Source: Culex pipiens pallens (Eukaryota > Arthropoda > Insecta > Diptera > Culicidae). From it: a stretch of 64,000 nucleotides of DNA. A program made the translations under genes and the position numbers. The stretch covers positions 65,577,665 to 65,641,664 of the forward strand of contig NC_068937.1 of assembly GCF_016801865.2 (NCBI RefSeq), read 5' to 3'. The notes below the pieces were generated by a model. That model was not told the DNA's origin and made no database searches. It worked only from the letters and a program-made list of their open reading frames with translations. Positions 9,935 to 20,819 of this stretch are shown one piece after another. Position 1 is the stretch's first letter. Each line of letters opens with the position of its first letter.

Positions 9935-12900
9935 TACATACCATACCAATCAGCATAGCGCACCAGGTACGCGTGCTGTAGCAAGAAGACGCTTCCATCT
10001 TTCTCGGTCTTGGGCTGCTACTCTCCAATTTCCCAGGTTACAAATCTTCCGGATATCACCATTCACTTGATCTCCCCACCGTGCGCGCGGTTTCCCTGCT
10101 CTCCTGCCTGTACCGCCAGCTGGTTCGGCGCGGTCAAAAAGCAGTCTGACAGGCTGGCTCTCGTCCATTCGGGCGACATGGCCGGCCCACCTGAGCCTCC
10201 CGATTTTCGCCTGGGTGGCGATTGTCGGTTCTTCAAGAAACGCGTGCAGTTCGTGGTTCATGCGTCTTCGCCACACTCCGTCAGACACCTGCACTCCACC
10301 GTAGATCGTTCGTAGCACCTTCCGTTCGAAAACTCCAAGGGCACGTTCGTCCTCCTGCCGCATCGTCCAGGTCTCGTGGCCATAGAGGACTACCGGTCTA
10401 ATCAGTGTTTTGTACATCGTCAGCTTCGTGCGGCGTTGCACCCGATCCGAAGTGAGGGTCTTCCGTAATCCGAAGTACGCACGATTCCCAGCAAAAATAC
10501 GAGTCCGGATCTCTTTGCTGGTGTCGTTGTCGGCGGTTACCAGCGATCCCAAGTACACGAACTCGCTCACCTCCTCCAACTCATCATCATCCACAGCTAG
10601 AGGGGTGAGACTTGGGGGGCCGACGTCCCTCGAGCCCCTTCCTCTCATGTACTTCGTCTTCGTCGTATTCATGCCAAGTCCTACACGCCTTGCTTGTACC
10701 TTCAGTCGGGTGTAGACGTCCTTCACCGTCTCCAGGTTTCTTGCCACAATGTCGATGTCATCGGCAAAAGCAAGCAACTGGTAGGACCTGTTCATGATCG
10801 TGCCACTCGTGTCAATGCCCGCTCTTCGAATGATGCCCTCAAGGACGATGTTGAACAGCGCACAGGATAAGCCATCACCTTGCCGCAGCCCTCGGCGTGA
10901 TCCAAAGGGTTCCGCTAAATCCCCCGAAACACGCACGTGACACATCACACCATCCAAGGTAGCCTTGATCAGCCGAGTCAGTTTATCCGGAAATCCATTC
11001 TCGTGCATGATCTGCCATAGCTGCTCGCGGTCGACTGTATCATAGGCTGCCTTGAAGTCGATGAAGATGTGATGTGTGGGCACGTTGTACTCACGACATT
11101 TCTCGAGGATCTGTCGGAGACAAAATATTTGGTCCGTGGTGGCGCGCGCGCCAGTGAAGCCCGCTTGGTAGGGCCCCACGAACCTCCTTGCATGGGGTGA
11201 CAGCTGACGGCAGAGGATCTGGGAGAGGATTTTGTAGGCCGCGTTAATAAGCGTGATACCGCGGTAGTTGCCGCAGTCCAGCTTATCGCCCTTTTTGTAG
11301 ATCGGGCACACGACACCGTCCATCCATTCCTTCGGTAACTTCTCCTCCTCCCAGATCTTGGAGATCACGCAGTGAAGCGCCCTCGCCAGTTTCTCTCCTC
11401 CATATTTGAAGAGCTCACCGGGTAACCGATCCTTGCCGGCAGCTCTGTTGTTCTTCAGCTTCCTGATCTCCCTCTTCACCGTCTCTAGATCAGGCGCCGG
11501 GAACTGTTCATCAGCTGCGGGCGCTCCAAGGTTGACTCCAACGCCGTCCCTGTTCGCTTCATCGCCGTTGAGGTGCTCGTTGAAGTACTGCTTCCACCTG
11601 TCCAACACCTCGCTTTTGTTCACGATCAGGTTTCCTTCGTTGTCCCTGCACACATCGGCTCGCGGCACGAAGCCTTTGCGGGACCGGTTCACCTTCTCGT
11701 AGAACTTTCGCGACTCGTTAGCTCGGAATAGCTGCTCCATTTCTGCGCAATCCCGGTCTTCCTGCTGGCGCTTCTTGAGCTTGAAGACCGCGACCTGCCG
11801 ATTCCGAGCCTGCCTGTATCGTTCCACGTTCCCTCTCGTCGCCTTGTGCAGCTTCTTGTCGTAAGCTGCTTTCTTCTCGGCGGTTATCTGTTGGCACTCG
11901 TCGTCGTACCAATCATTCCGACTGACTCGGATCGCACTACCCAGTGTGGCTTCCGCTGCACTGCCGATGGCTGAGCGAATACGGCTCCAACCATCTTCGA
12001 GCGAGGCTGCGCCAAGTTCCTCCTCACCTGGCAGATTCGCTTCCAGCTGCTGCGCGTAACTGTGGGCCACTTCCCCGTTCTGCAGACACGCGGTGTTGAA
12101 CGGAGGGGCCCGCCGACTTCGGCGTTGGTTGAACACCGTCGACAGCTTTGAGCGCATGTCAACTCCAACTAGGTAGTGGTCCGAGTCAATATTCGCACCG
12201 CGAAAGGTGCGCACGTGCGTTACGTCCGAGAAGAATCGGCCGTCGATCAGGACGTGGTCGATTTGCGTTTTCGTCCGTTGGTCAGGTGATGTCCAGGTGG
12301 CTTTGTGGATGTCCTTGCGAGGAAAATAGGTGCTCCTGACCACCATTCCACGGGAGGCTGCAAAGTCGATGCAGCGTTGGCCGTTGCCGTTCGTGACCGC
12401 GTGTAGGCTTTTTGAGCCTATTGTCGGTCGAAACATTTCCTCCCTTCCGAACCGAGCGTTCATGTCCCCAATGATGATCTTTACATCCTGCCGCGGACAG
12501 CCGTCGTACACCTCCTCCAGCGTCGCGTAGAATGCTTCCTTCTCATCATCGGTCTTTTCTTCGTGGGGGCAGTGCACGTTGATGATGCTGTAGTTGAAGA
12601 AACGGCCTCTTATCCTCAACTTACACATCCGCTCGCTGATCGCCGTGAAGCCGAACACGCGATCCTGCATCTTGCCCCGCACGATAAAGCCGGTACCCAG
12701 CTTCTTGTCCGTGCCGCCGCTCAGAAAAAATCTGGAATTGGTCTGCTGACCTGGCCAGTCGAGCACCTGCTCCTCCTCCAAGCACACCTCCTGCAGTGCC
12801 ACAACATCGAAGTTGCGAGGTTGCAACTCATTCGCTAAGGCGAATTCGAAACCCAAGAAATTCAAAGACCTGCAGTTCCAGGAGCCGAGTCGCCAATCGG

Positions 12901-13004
12901 TGGTCTGCTTTTCTATGGGCTTCTGCCGTTTGTTCCGGATTTCTAGCCTTCTTGCCATTCGCGATCCTCTTTTTCGGTAGGCAGCCTTATCAGGGCTGCG
13001 CTAC
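9935..13004 (-). mobile_element. full-length RTE-type LINE
   Basis: It is flanked by the 14-bp duplication AACTTACGGACCCA (9921-9934 and 13005-13018). The 3' end on the minus strand finishes in short GGTATG-like tandem units rather than poly(A), as RTE elements do. Total length of about 3.07 kb with one long ORF, a very short 5' UTR and a very short 3' UTR matches a complete element. It is inserted in the leader of element A, opposite in orientation. Confidence 0.85.
9950..12958 (-). CDS. RTE-clade endonuclease/reverse transcriptase
   Basis: A single 1002-codon ORF starts at an ATG (12956-12958). The N-terminal quarter is an APE-type endonuclease: SWNCRSLN near residue 27, ALQEVCLEE, a GDMNARFG motif and an SDH motif near residue 260. 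The reverse transcriptase follows, with FIDFKAAYD near residue 633 and FADDID near 731, then a C-terminal region with WAGHVARM. Such proteins nick the target and copy their own RNA onto it. There are no internal stops or frameshifts and all key residues are present, so the copy may be competent. Assignment to RTE rather than another single-ORF clade rests on architecture and overall resemblance. Confidence 0.85.
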   Translation of the reverse strand: MARRLEIRNKRQKPIEKQTTDWRLGSWNCRSLNFLGFEFALANELQPRNFDVVALQEVCLEEEQVLDWPGQQTNSRFFLSGGTDKKLGTGFIVRGKMQDRVFGFTAISERMCKLRIRGRFFNYSIINVHCPHEEKTDDEKEAFYATLEEVYDGCPRQDVKIIIGDMNARFGREEMFRPTIGSKSLHAVTNGNGQRCIDFAASRGMVVRSTYFPRKDIHKATWTSPDQRTKTQIDHVLIDGRFFSDVTHVRTFRGANIDSDHYLVGVDMRSKLSTVFNQRRSRRAPPFNTACLQNGEVAHSYAQQLEANLPGEEELGAASLEDGWSRIRSAIGSAAEATLGSAIRVSRNDWYDDECQQITAEKKAAYDKKLHKATRGNVERYRQARNRQVAVFKLKKRQQEDRDCAEMEQLFRANESRKFYEKVNRSRKGFVPRADVCRDNEGNLIVNKSEVLDRWKQYFNEHLNGDEANRDGVGVNLGAPAADEQFPAPDLETVKREIRKLKNNRAAGKDRLPGELFKYGGEKLARALHCVISKIWEEEKLPKEWMDGVVCPIYKKGDKLDCGNYRGITLINAAYKILSQILCRQLSPHARRFVGPYQAGFTGARATTDQIFCLRQILEKCREYNVPTHHIFIDFKAAYDTVDREQLWQIMHENGFPDKLTRLIKATLDGVMCHVRVSGDLAEPFGSRRGLRQGDGLSCALFNIVLEGIIRRAGIDTSGTIMNRSYQLLAFADDIDIVARNLETVKDVYTRLKVQARRVGLGMNTTKTKYMRGRGSRDVGPPSLTPLAVDDDELEEVSEFVYLGSLVTADNDTSKEIRTRIFAGNRAYFGLRKTLTSDRVQRRTKLTMYKTLIRPVVLYGHETWTMRQEDERALGVFERKVLRTIYGGVQVSDGVWRRRMNHELHAFLEEPTIATQAKIGRLRWAGHVARMDESQPVRLLFDRAEPAGGTGRRAGKPRARWGDQVNGDIRKICNLGNWRVAAQDRERWKRLLATARVPGALC

Positions 13005-13194
13005 AACTTACGGACCCAATCCTGCACAAATCTGATTGTAAAAACAGGCAAATTTTGTTGTAAATCATTTAGTAGACAGTACTTTAGGGGATGAATAATA
13101 CATTATATCGATAGTTCCCGTAGTTTCAAAAATACTAAAATATCTGTAACAAAAATCTTGGTGCAAAAGCTCTTGTTGATGTGCACCGTTAAAG

Positions 13195-14030
13195 ATGGCG
13201 AATTTGGAGATGACGGATTTAATCCAGCTTATTCCAGAATTTGATGGGTCATTAGACTCACTGGAGCAATTTTTAATATTAATAGATTATTATGCTGATC
13301 AAATTCCTGAAGGCGAAGATCAGAGTAAATTTTTAAATATTGTTTTTATGAAACTAAAATTTAAAGCAGCAGCACGTATTAAACGAATTTATTCCAACAC
13401 TTGGGAAGAAACCAAGGCAAATTTAATTAGAGAGTTTGGTATCAAAACTACTTTTGGTAGTATAATTGAACTAATTGAAACTCTGAAACAAGGACGGGAT
13501 GAAACATTTAAATCATATGCAGGTAGAGTTCTTGACATAAAATACGAAATCATAAAAATTGATCAAAGTTACAACGAAAATTCATTCACAGCTTATAGCT
13601 TAAAAAGCCACTTTATAGTTGGAATTATTAATAATGAAATCAAAGAGATTGCCACGAATAACCGTCATATGAAGTTGGAAAATTTGCTAGAATTTTTAGA
13701 AAATGAACGAATTGACAGAGAGTCTTTAAGAACTCTCGAACAAAGGTTACTTGCTAGTACTGAAAATTCAAACCTTAATTTTGACAGAAAATTCAGAAAT
13801 TTCAGGTACAATAAAAATACACATTTTTACTAAAGAAATAATTATCAAGCAAACAAATTTTATGAATGTTATAAAACGAATACTGCAAAGAGCACTTTAA
13901 AACGAACTTATACAAATAGTCGACGCAATAAAAATCAAATTCCAAATAATTTTAAACTGCAATTTAACGAATACATTCCACCACATGAAACATTAAAAAT
14001 TCCACCACACTTACACATATAGCAAGTCTG
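13195..14030 (+). pseudogene. gag of Ty3/gypsy element A, interrupted
   Basis: An ATG at 13195 opens a 212-codon frame resembling the capsid region of element B gag (Trp-Glu in the SNTWEE region, and a KSHFIVGIINNEI region matching B's LHFIAGLNNIEL). A TAA at 13831-13833 ends it, but the same frame stays open afterwards to about 14020 with Asn/Lys/Arg-rich sequence and a PPHETLKI motif that in element B belongs to the pol frame. No CCHC zinc knuckle is visible. The CR1-like LINE then interrupts the gene at about 14030. The TAA may be a mutation or a gag-pol readthrough point. Confidence 0.7.
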
Positions 14031-14302
14031 TTTACATCGTGTCAATATAGCTAACACTTTCGAAGTACTTTTTCGTGTTTTAAACCGATCATTTTCACCC
14101 GCGTCGTGATTCATCGCGACTATCGCGCTCTAGTCCGTCTCGGCGAAGTGAAGTTTTTACTAATTAGTGACAATTAAGTTAATTTAGTTAAGTTTATTTT
14201 GGAGAAATTTCTGCTATTGTTACCTTCTGTCCTGCTCGTCACATATCGCTTGGCTACTTTATCATCTGGCTGCCAGCCTTGGGCTCGGCGATACAGACAA
14301 AC

Positions 14303-15442
14303 ATGACGCGTCCGCAGCTTTGCGCGGCCGATGTCTGCAGTAACCCTGGCGTGAGGCACAACAACAAACTCATTCAGTGCTACGGCGGTTGCGACAAAAG
14401 CTTCCACTGGAAGTGTATTGGACTCACAGCTGCCGGCTCTTCAGCGCTGAGAGACAACCCAGGAATGTTTTGGTTCTGTGAAAATTGCAAGAACAACTCT
14501 CTGTTTCGGCTTCACCGCAAGGTGGGATATATTTGTGAAACAGTTGAGGCCACCCGCATTCTCCTGAGACGTGTGGAAACCAACCTCGAGTCGAAAATCG
14601 AAACTTGCTACAACATGATTGGAAACATCTCCAAGCTGAACCAGCTATCGTACGCTACTCTGGAAGCCTGCCATGGTGACTTACACAACACTGCTGCCCT
14701 GGATCTCTCTATTCGTTCGGTTGGCGATAAGGCCGTCGAATCAGCTGCTGACGCAAATGGGAAACGCAAACTCAGCGAGGGCAGCGTTGATGTAGACGAC
14801 GAAGTTGCTGCCGGTGACGACGATGCTGTTCAAGAATGCCCTTCGAAGCGTAAAAGGAACCTCCAGCACAGCCCATCTCCTGCCGCTGAAGATCTTGCCG
14901 ACCTTCCCACTCCTACCTTCGCTTCTGTAGTTGCTGGTGTAACCTCACCTACCGAGCTTCCTGAACAGCCAGCCCGAAGTGCAGTACCTCCGCTCGCTGC
15001 TCCCCCCGTTCAACCTGAACCTGAACTCCCTGTTCAAGCTACCGACCCTGTGGTTGAAGAACCTTCGGTTTCCACGGGTAATTACACAACAAGTATATGT
15101 CCAGCCGAAGCAGGACGTGATACTGCACCACAAATAAGTTATTCCGAATTTCACCAGTACTATGTTCAATTCGACGACAACGGCAATGTGATTCGTCGAT
15201 CTTACGACCCACCGACCCAAACGACCTCCACCACTTACGACCCACCGACTCAAACGACCTCCACCACTCCGAATTCACCTACCATCGAGCTCGCTATGGA
15301 TGTTTCGACAAGCCCTGCGAGCTATCTACAGACCAGCGCCGAGCATCCACTGGAAGCCGAATCTGTTCTGCCCGCTGCTTCCGCTGATGGTGGAATCTCA
15401 TCCTGTGCACCTTTGCCTGCAGTTCAACATTTTGTCACAGGT
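14303..15442 (+). pseudogene. LINE ORF1, N-terminal part (PHD finger protein)
   Basis: The ATG at 14303 is chosen because the longer open frame upstream begins with a TTG. The first 60 residues form a PHD-type zinc finger: CAADVCSNPG, then CYGGCDKSFHWKC, then FWFCENC, giving a C4HC3 spacing. A helical region follows, then acidic and Pro/Thr-rich sequence with a repeated DPPTQTTSTT unit and the word SICPAEAG. In LINEs of this kind ORF1 is an RNA-binding partner of the retrotransposition complex. Reading frame homology stops at about 15442, where a 7.8-kb insert begins. The open frame runs on into the insert to 15520. Confidence 0.75.
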
Positions 15443-15942
15443 AATGGATTACCCGACGGGCCAAAATTTCTCATAGATGGCGCTGTTCGTTTGGTGGTAA
15501 GAAATTCAAATTTGTTCTGAGAATTTTTCTTTTTTGTGAATATCTCAGCAACTACGAATCGCAGGATGACAAAATTTGACCTGCTGGTTCAAAAAAAAAT
15601 TAGCTTTCACCAGGTCAAATTTCATCCCTAACCGGTCTTTAATTTGGGAAATATTGAATTTAAATTGATTTCCCCCATACATTTTTTGAATCGCTTACTA
15701 CCAGCGTGACAGCGGCCGCCATGATCGTTTTTCTCTTTCTCGCCTCGGTTTTGACAGCGAGAACTGCCAGCTCGAAATGTCAAACCATGTTTTTTTTGTT
15801 TAATCGCGGAATCGTCGTCGGAACGTCATAAATATTAAACGCCGGTTAAATCCTTTCCGGAAAGGTTCGCGTCGAAATCGATGTACGGTCCACGATGTGC
15901 CGGTTTGTTTGTTTCCTGGTGATGAAGGTGCGTGAAAATTGA

Positions 15943-16465
15943 CTTCCGAGGTGGAGGCGGTGGCTGTTGGCCTTGAAGGCGGTCCCAGTCGAGCCAGACA
16001 TCACCGGAGAAGGCGTTCGGCTCGAAACCTACCATCACCGAGGAGGACCTTACCTCGGCCGAAGGTCCCAGCCAGCAGTACTGGGAGGTGCTGGCCGAGA
16101 AGCGACGCGCCGCCCTCCAGGAATCCCTCTCGGAGAACATGGACCTGTATGAGCAGCTTTCGTCGCTCAAGAAGGAACTCAGCACGTCTAAACAGATGCT
16201 GCAGGAATCGCGCAATATCGTCGAAGTACTGACCGAGCTGCTGCAGGAGGACGAAGCCGAGATAGAGCTGCATTTGAGAAGCACGGCGGCGGAACTAGCC
16301 TGGAAGATGACAGCGGCGTTGTGCCGGAAGTACCGAGCGACAGCGACGACGATTCGCTGTGAGTTGGAAGAGTTTCTCTCTCTCTCTCTCTTGATTTATT
16401 TTTGTAAATATTTAGTTACATTTGAACGATTTTCAGGATGCTGCTCACTGCCAGACCTTCATTCA
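15943..16465 (+). pseudogene. geminin gene fragment
   Basis: From about 16028 the frame encodes TITEEDLTSAEGPSQQYW and then EVLAEKRRAALQESLSEN, leading into a heptad-like coiled coil ending near LLQEDEAE. This is the signature of geminin, the Cdt1 inhibitor that blocks replication relicensing: the EDLT...YW.. segment binds Cdt1 and the coiled coil dimerises. After the coil a frame change is needed to read the acidic tail (EDDSGVVPEV). A GTGAGT donor at about 16359 and a TTTTCAG acceptor at about 16436 show a retained intron, so this was copied as genomic DNA. It is a fragment, not a working gene. Confidence 0.75.
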
Positions 16466-16559
16466 TGAACTAAGGTGTCGGTCGCGATTTGCGGCTAATC
16501 TCTAGCCAACTGTAAGACATGATCAGGAAACGGGCGGAAGGACGAGTATGGTTATATAG

Positions 16560-16967
16560 ATTCCGGAAGGAGACCTGCTACTGGCCCAGATGGAGAACGG
16601 CGCGGATGATTATCTAGGAGATGTACAGGTAAGTTTAGTTGGTGGGGATTGAGGTGTAAATTGAAACTAAAGAAAAAAAAATTGCAGGTTGATGGATCCT
16701 TCCAACCTGGCTGCATTCGCTGCTGCCATGAAGATGAAGGCCGAACGTCCGGGATCGATGGCGTCGGAGGGAAGCCCGATGAACCGCTACAAGTATGAGT
16801 ACGACGTTACGATACTTTGCTGGAACAACGAGCATGACTCTCCCGAAGAGGAGCACAACTACATCCGGCTGGACAACTGCTTATATCAGTGCCGCTCTTG
16901 TTCCGAAACGTTCCGTCACCTGTTGATGATCCGGAAGAACACCAAGGCGGTGTATCCGATCGAGTAG
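16560..16967 (+). pseudogene. unrecognised exon pair with Cys-rich segment
   Basis: An open piece ending LGDVQ is followed by a GTAAGT donor (about 16628) and a TTGCAG acceptor (about 16687). The next exon encodes about 90 residues with an N-terminal Ala/Met-rich helix, an acidic DSPEEEHNYI stretch and a CLYQCRSCSETF cluster, ending at TAG (16965-16967). It could be the continuation of a second captured gene. I do not recognise the family. Intron signals again point to DNA-level capture. Confidence 0.35.
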
Positions 16968-17353
16968 AAGAGCTTCAAGCGTCCACAGTGCGTGAGATGT
17001 TTCCCCTCGGCGGCCATTCGCGATCGCCTCGTGTGACCAGATGTACGACTCGAAGAACGGCTCGAGCAGGACGTGGCGGCGGTACACGATCCGGCTTCCG
17101 CCAACTACACGGCGGAGTGGTTGCGATGCGAAGTTTTGAACCGAGAAAAAGTTCTTTGATATGTATTTGAAGATCTACCATCAACGCAAGCCACCCCTGG
17201 TTCGGTTCCCGGAAGGGCCCATGAGCACGTCCGGTAGATCATTCCCGAGATTGCGTAATTTCGGGCCGAAGTCGACGGACAGCTTATCCTTTTCATGCCT
17301 TGACATTTCGCAGTTGATCGAGAACACGTTCGGGAACCCCTCCCCCGGGGAAC

Positions 17354-17446
17354 GGAGCACTCGCCGTCGAGAGCAGTTTTGACACCTCGCTCCATAATAA
17401 ATACATTGTAGAAAAAACACAAACTGTTCGACGGCGGGTGCTCCAT
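17354..17446. mobile_element. 93-bp palindromic MITE
   Basis: GGAGCACTCGCCGTCGA...TCGACGGCGGGTGCTCC inverted ends. It is related to the tandem MITE at 4491-4695 (shared CTACAATGTATT/AATACATTGTAG centre). Confidence 0.6.
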
Positions 17447-17766
17447 TTAGCCTGCTTAGACATTCCAAAATATTGGCCTCACTCCTGAAGAAAATCTTTC
17501 AGTGTTGGCACTATGCTAAGAAGTTCTGGTGCTCCAGGTCCCTCAGGGATGGGACATTGTATTTCCACAAATGCTCGGGACATTGTTGGCGTGGTTAAAG
17601 CGCCACAACTCGCTCATTAGTATTTTTATTTTTTATATTCTTTAATTAGGCCGTTGCAAATATTCTTTACAGTTAATGTCCCTTGCCTCTGGCCAAAGGC
17701 GAAGAAAGGGGGGGGGGCAAAAAGATAAAAATTGAAATTAAATACTTGCCATATTTACAACAAAGG

Positions 17767-18635
17767 GTGAGTGGGGAGACTTGATCCCCTTTTTTGTATC
17801 GCACATAACTCTTTTAATTTCTCACAAAACTATTAACTTTTTGCATGAATTGAAAGCTAAAACATTCAACTATTTTTGGCTAATAAAGTTATTTAATCAT
17901 ATGATCTCTTCGAGTCATGTCAAACGTTTCAAAAAATATATTTTTAACCGGCTTTTTCGAAATGTTAGGGGTAACTTGATCCCCTTTTCAAAATGTTGAA
18001 GAAATGTTAAGCAAAATGGATGAATAAGAACATAAAGCCTAAACGTTTTTGTTTAAAATATAACAAGTTAAGTATGTAAAATATTTAAAAACATTGAGCA
18101 TGTTAAATCTAGCTGGTAACTTGTTCAAACAAAATATTTGAAAAATGGTTCAAATTGTACTAAGTCACCTACAGCTATACTAAAGGAAACCATGTACGAA
18201 ATAACAAACCAATTAATTAAGTTTGAGGCTAATTCCATTAACTGTTAAAATGCATGGATAAAGTCTCCCTAATTGCACTTTTTAAACAATTGGTTGTAAA
18301 AATAGAATGACAATAATTTTAACGTCAAATGCGTGAGGGTTTTGTAGTTGATAAGTTTATCAAACAATTCATGTATAACACATTTTTTTTTTATAAATTT
18401 GAACTGTATATCAAAACAAAGAAAAAAGATCTCTTGGAGATTTTTGGCAGCACTTTTTAGAAAAATTTGTGTAACTCATTTCGAACATTTTTATTTTTTT
18501 CTTTGTTTTTCACAATGAGTTTGAGTCAATTTCGACAACTTTCTAGAACAAAACTAATTTGTTTACCCGCATGCTGACGAGATACAGGCTAGGGATCAAG
18601 TTTCCCCGGGGATCTAGTCTCCCCACTCTCCCCCA
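17767..18635. mobile_element. possible ~870-bp TIR element with GGGGAGACTTGATCCCC ends
   Basis: GAGTGGGGAGACTTGATCCCC near 17769 is mirrored by GGGATCAAGTTTCCCC...GGGGATCTAGTCTCCCCACTC (split word) near 18590-18630. An internal GGTAACTTGATCCCC lies near 17970. The AT-rich interior has no credible gene. The target duplication is not clear. Confidence 0.45.
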
Positions 18636-18975
18636 CAGTTGTTTTGCTATCATTAGTTTTCACAAAACTTAAGTTTTGACGAAAAAAATATTTTTTGCAC
18701 AAAAAAAACACACACAACACACAATATTTTAAACTTTTTTTTTTAATTTTATAATCATGCTTAAAGTGGTTATCAACTATGCGAAATGCAATTTTAAATA
18801 GTTTTCAGTTCATCGCAAGTCTAATTTTCAAATTTATTGAAAAAAAAATTTGTCCCCTGATTTTTCGAGTGGTGGGGGGCGACATGAACTTTTGAAAATA
18901 TGCTATTTTGTTTTTTTTTTAAGTTGGCCTTATACTTGCTACCTAGCTTTTTTTCTAAATTTAGCTGTAGCATCA

Positions 18976-20492
18976 GAGCAATTCTCTACGAAATCGGTCT
19001 TTTTTCTTCAATTTTAATTTTTGTATTTTTTAATCCGTCTGAAACTTTTTTGGTGCCTTCGGTATGCCCAAAGAAGCCATTTTGCATCATCAGTTTGTCC
19101 ATATCATTTTCCATACAAATTTGGCAGCTGTCCATACAAAAATAATGTATGAAAATTCAAAAATCTGTATCTTTTGAAGGAATTTTTTGATCGATTTGGT
19201 GTCTTCGGCAAAGTTGTAGGTATGGATACGGACTACACTGAAAAAAATGATACACGGTAAAAAAAATTTGGTGATTTTTTATTTAACTTTTTATCACTAA
19301 AACTTGATTTGCAAAAAAACACTATTTTTAATTTTTTTCATTTTTTGATATGTTTTAGAGGACATAAAATGACAACATATCAGAAATTTCGAGGTTGTGC
19401 AAAAAATCTTTGAGCGAGTTATGATTTTTTTTAATCAATACTGATTTTTTCAAAAAATCGAAATATTGGTCGCAAAACATTTTCAACTTAATTTTTCGAT
19501 GTAAAATCAAATTTTCAATCAAAAAGTACTTCAGTGAAATTGATAAATCAATTTTCCAAAGTCCGAAGAAGTATTGCGCGTATTCCCGAAAAAGACACGC
19601 GGCATACCAGCTTCGAAACGACACGCCGCACTTTCGGCAAATGCGCGCTGTCAAATCCCATACTGTGCATTTTGTTTTTGTTGATCTTCTTCTTCGAATT
19701 GCATGGCATTGTTGCCGGAAATGTTTTTTATTACACCAAAAGTGCAGAAAATCGCTGGCAACAGTGTCTGCGGCACATTCTGAAATGCCGCGCGGCGTGT
19801 ACCTTCGAGATAAACGGACAATAAAATATAGAGAATTTTCTCAGCTTTCCAAAATATTTTTTTTCAAAAGTTGGCAAACATGTGCACTAATTTAAAAAAA
19901 TGAAAAACTGCGACTTTTTTAAAAAGTTACCTAAAAATGGCTATAACTTGAAAACGGTGCACTTTATCAAAATTTCACTGATGTACTTTTTGATTGAAAA
20001 TTTGATTTTACATCGAAAAATGAAGTTGATAAAATTTTGCGACCAATATTTCGATTTTTTAAAAAATCAGTATTAATTAAAAAAATCATAACTCGCTCAT
20101 AGATTTTTTGCCCATTCTGGAAATTTCTGAAAAGTTGGCATTTTATGTCCTCTAAAACATATCAAAAAAATAAAAAAAAAATAGTGTTTTTTGCAAATCA
20201 AGTTTTAGTGATAAAAAGTTAATCAAAAATTACCGTGTATCATTTTTTTTCAGTGTAGTCCATATCAATACCTACAACTTTGCCTAAGACACCAAATCGA
20301 TCAAAAAATTCCTTCAAAAGATACAGATTTTTGAATTTGTATGGACAGCCGCCAAATTTGTATGGAAAATTATATGAACAAACTAATGATGCAAAATGGC
20401 TTCTTTGGGCATACCGAAGGCACCAAAAAAGTTTCAGTCGGATTAAAAAACACAAAAAAAAATCGAATGACTGAAATCTGAGAGAACTGCTC
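18976..20492. mobile_element. complete fold-back element, GAGCARTTCTCT family
   Basis: It starts GAGCAATTCTCTACG and ends GAGAACTGCTC. Arms of about 550 bp (18976-19540 and 19950-20492) are reverse complements with scattered differences. The roughly 300-bp loop contains its own CGCGGC/GCCGCG inverted motifs. There is no coding capacity. It shares terminal and arm motifs with the copies at 6814 and 40458. Confidence 0.75.
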
Positions 20493-20502
20493 TATAGTAG
20501 TT

Positions 20503-20730
20503 AGAGGGCCTCGTGGCGCGGTGGTTAGCGGTTCGGTTGCCGATCCCTAAGTTGGCGCGGGTTTGATATCGGATGGGAAAGTAAAACGTCGGTCCATTTG
20601 CGTAAAAGAGGTTTTGGGTAATTCACCACACATAACCTTCGGACGCCTAGAAATGAGCAGAAACTTGCAACAGAGACCACCCACAAAACCCCCGGGGGTC
20701 GTTAAAGTGGATTGCTTTGCTTTTTTTTGC
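20503..20730 (+). repeat. tRNA-derived SINE-like unit
   Basis: It begins GGGCCTCGTGGCGCGGTGG followed by TTAGCGG, a good A box in a tRNA-like head. A weaker B box (GGGTTTGATATC) follows, then a tRNA-unrelated body. It ends in a T-rich run. A short AGTAGTT on both sides (about 20497 and 20739) may be the target duplication. Confidence 0.55.
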
Positions 20731-20819
20731 TACAGTAGTTGTTCGGTAACTGGGCTGCTTTTTAACTGGGCACCCCCCCCCCCCCCCTTCCTCCCACTGC
20801 GTTACTTAATGAAAGAACG

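Noticed and set aside
10010..12838. Plus-strand ORFs of 60-100 codons
   Set aside because: They are antisense shadows of the GC-rich RTE coding sequence.
14279..14302. Upstream start of LINE ORF1 at 14279
   Set aside because: The codon is TTG. The first ATG in frame is 14303, directly before the zinc-finger region.
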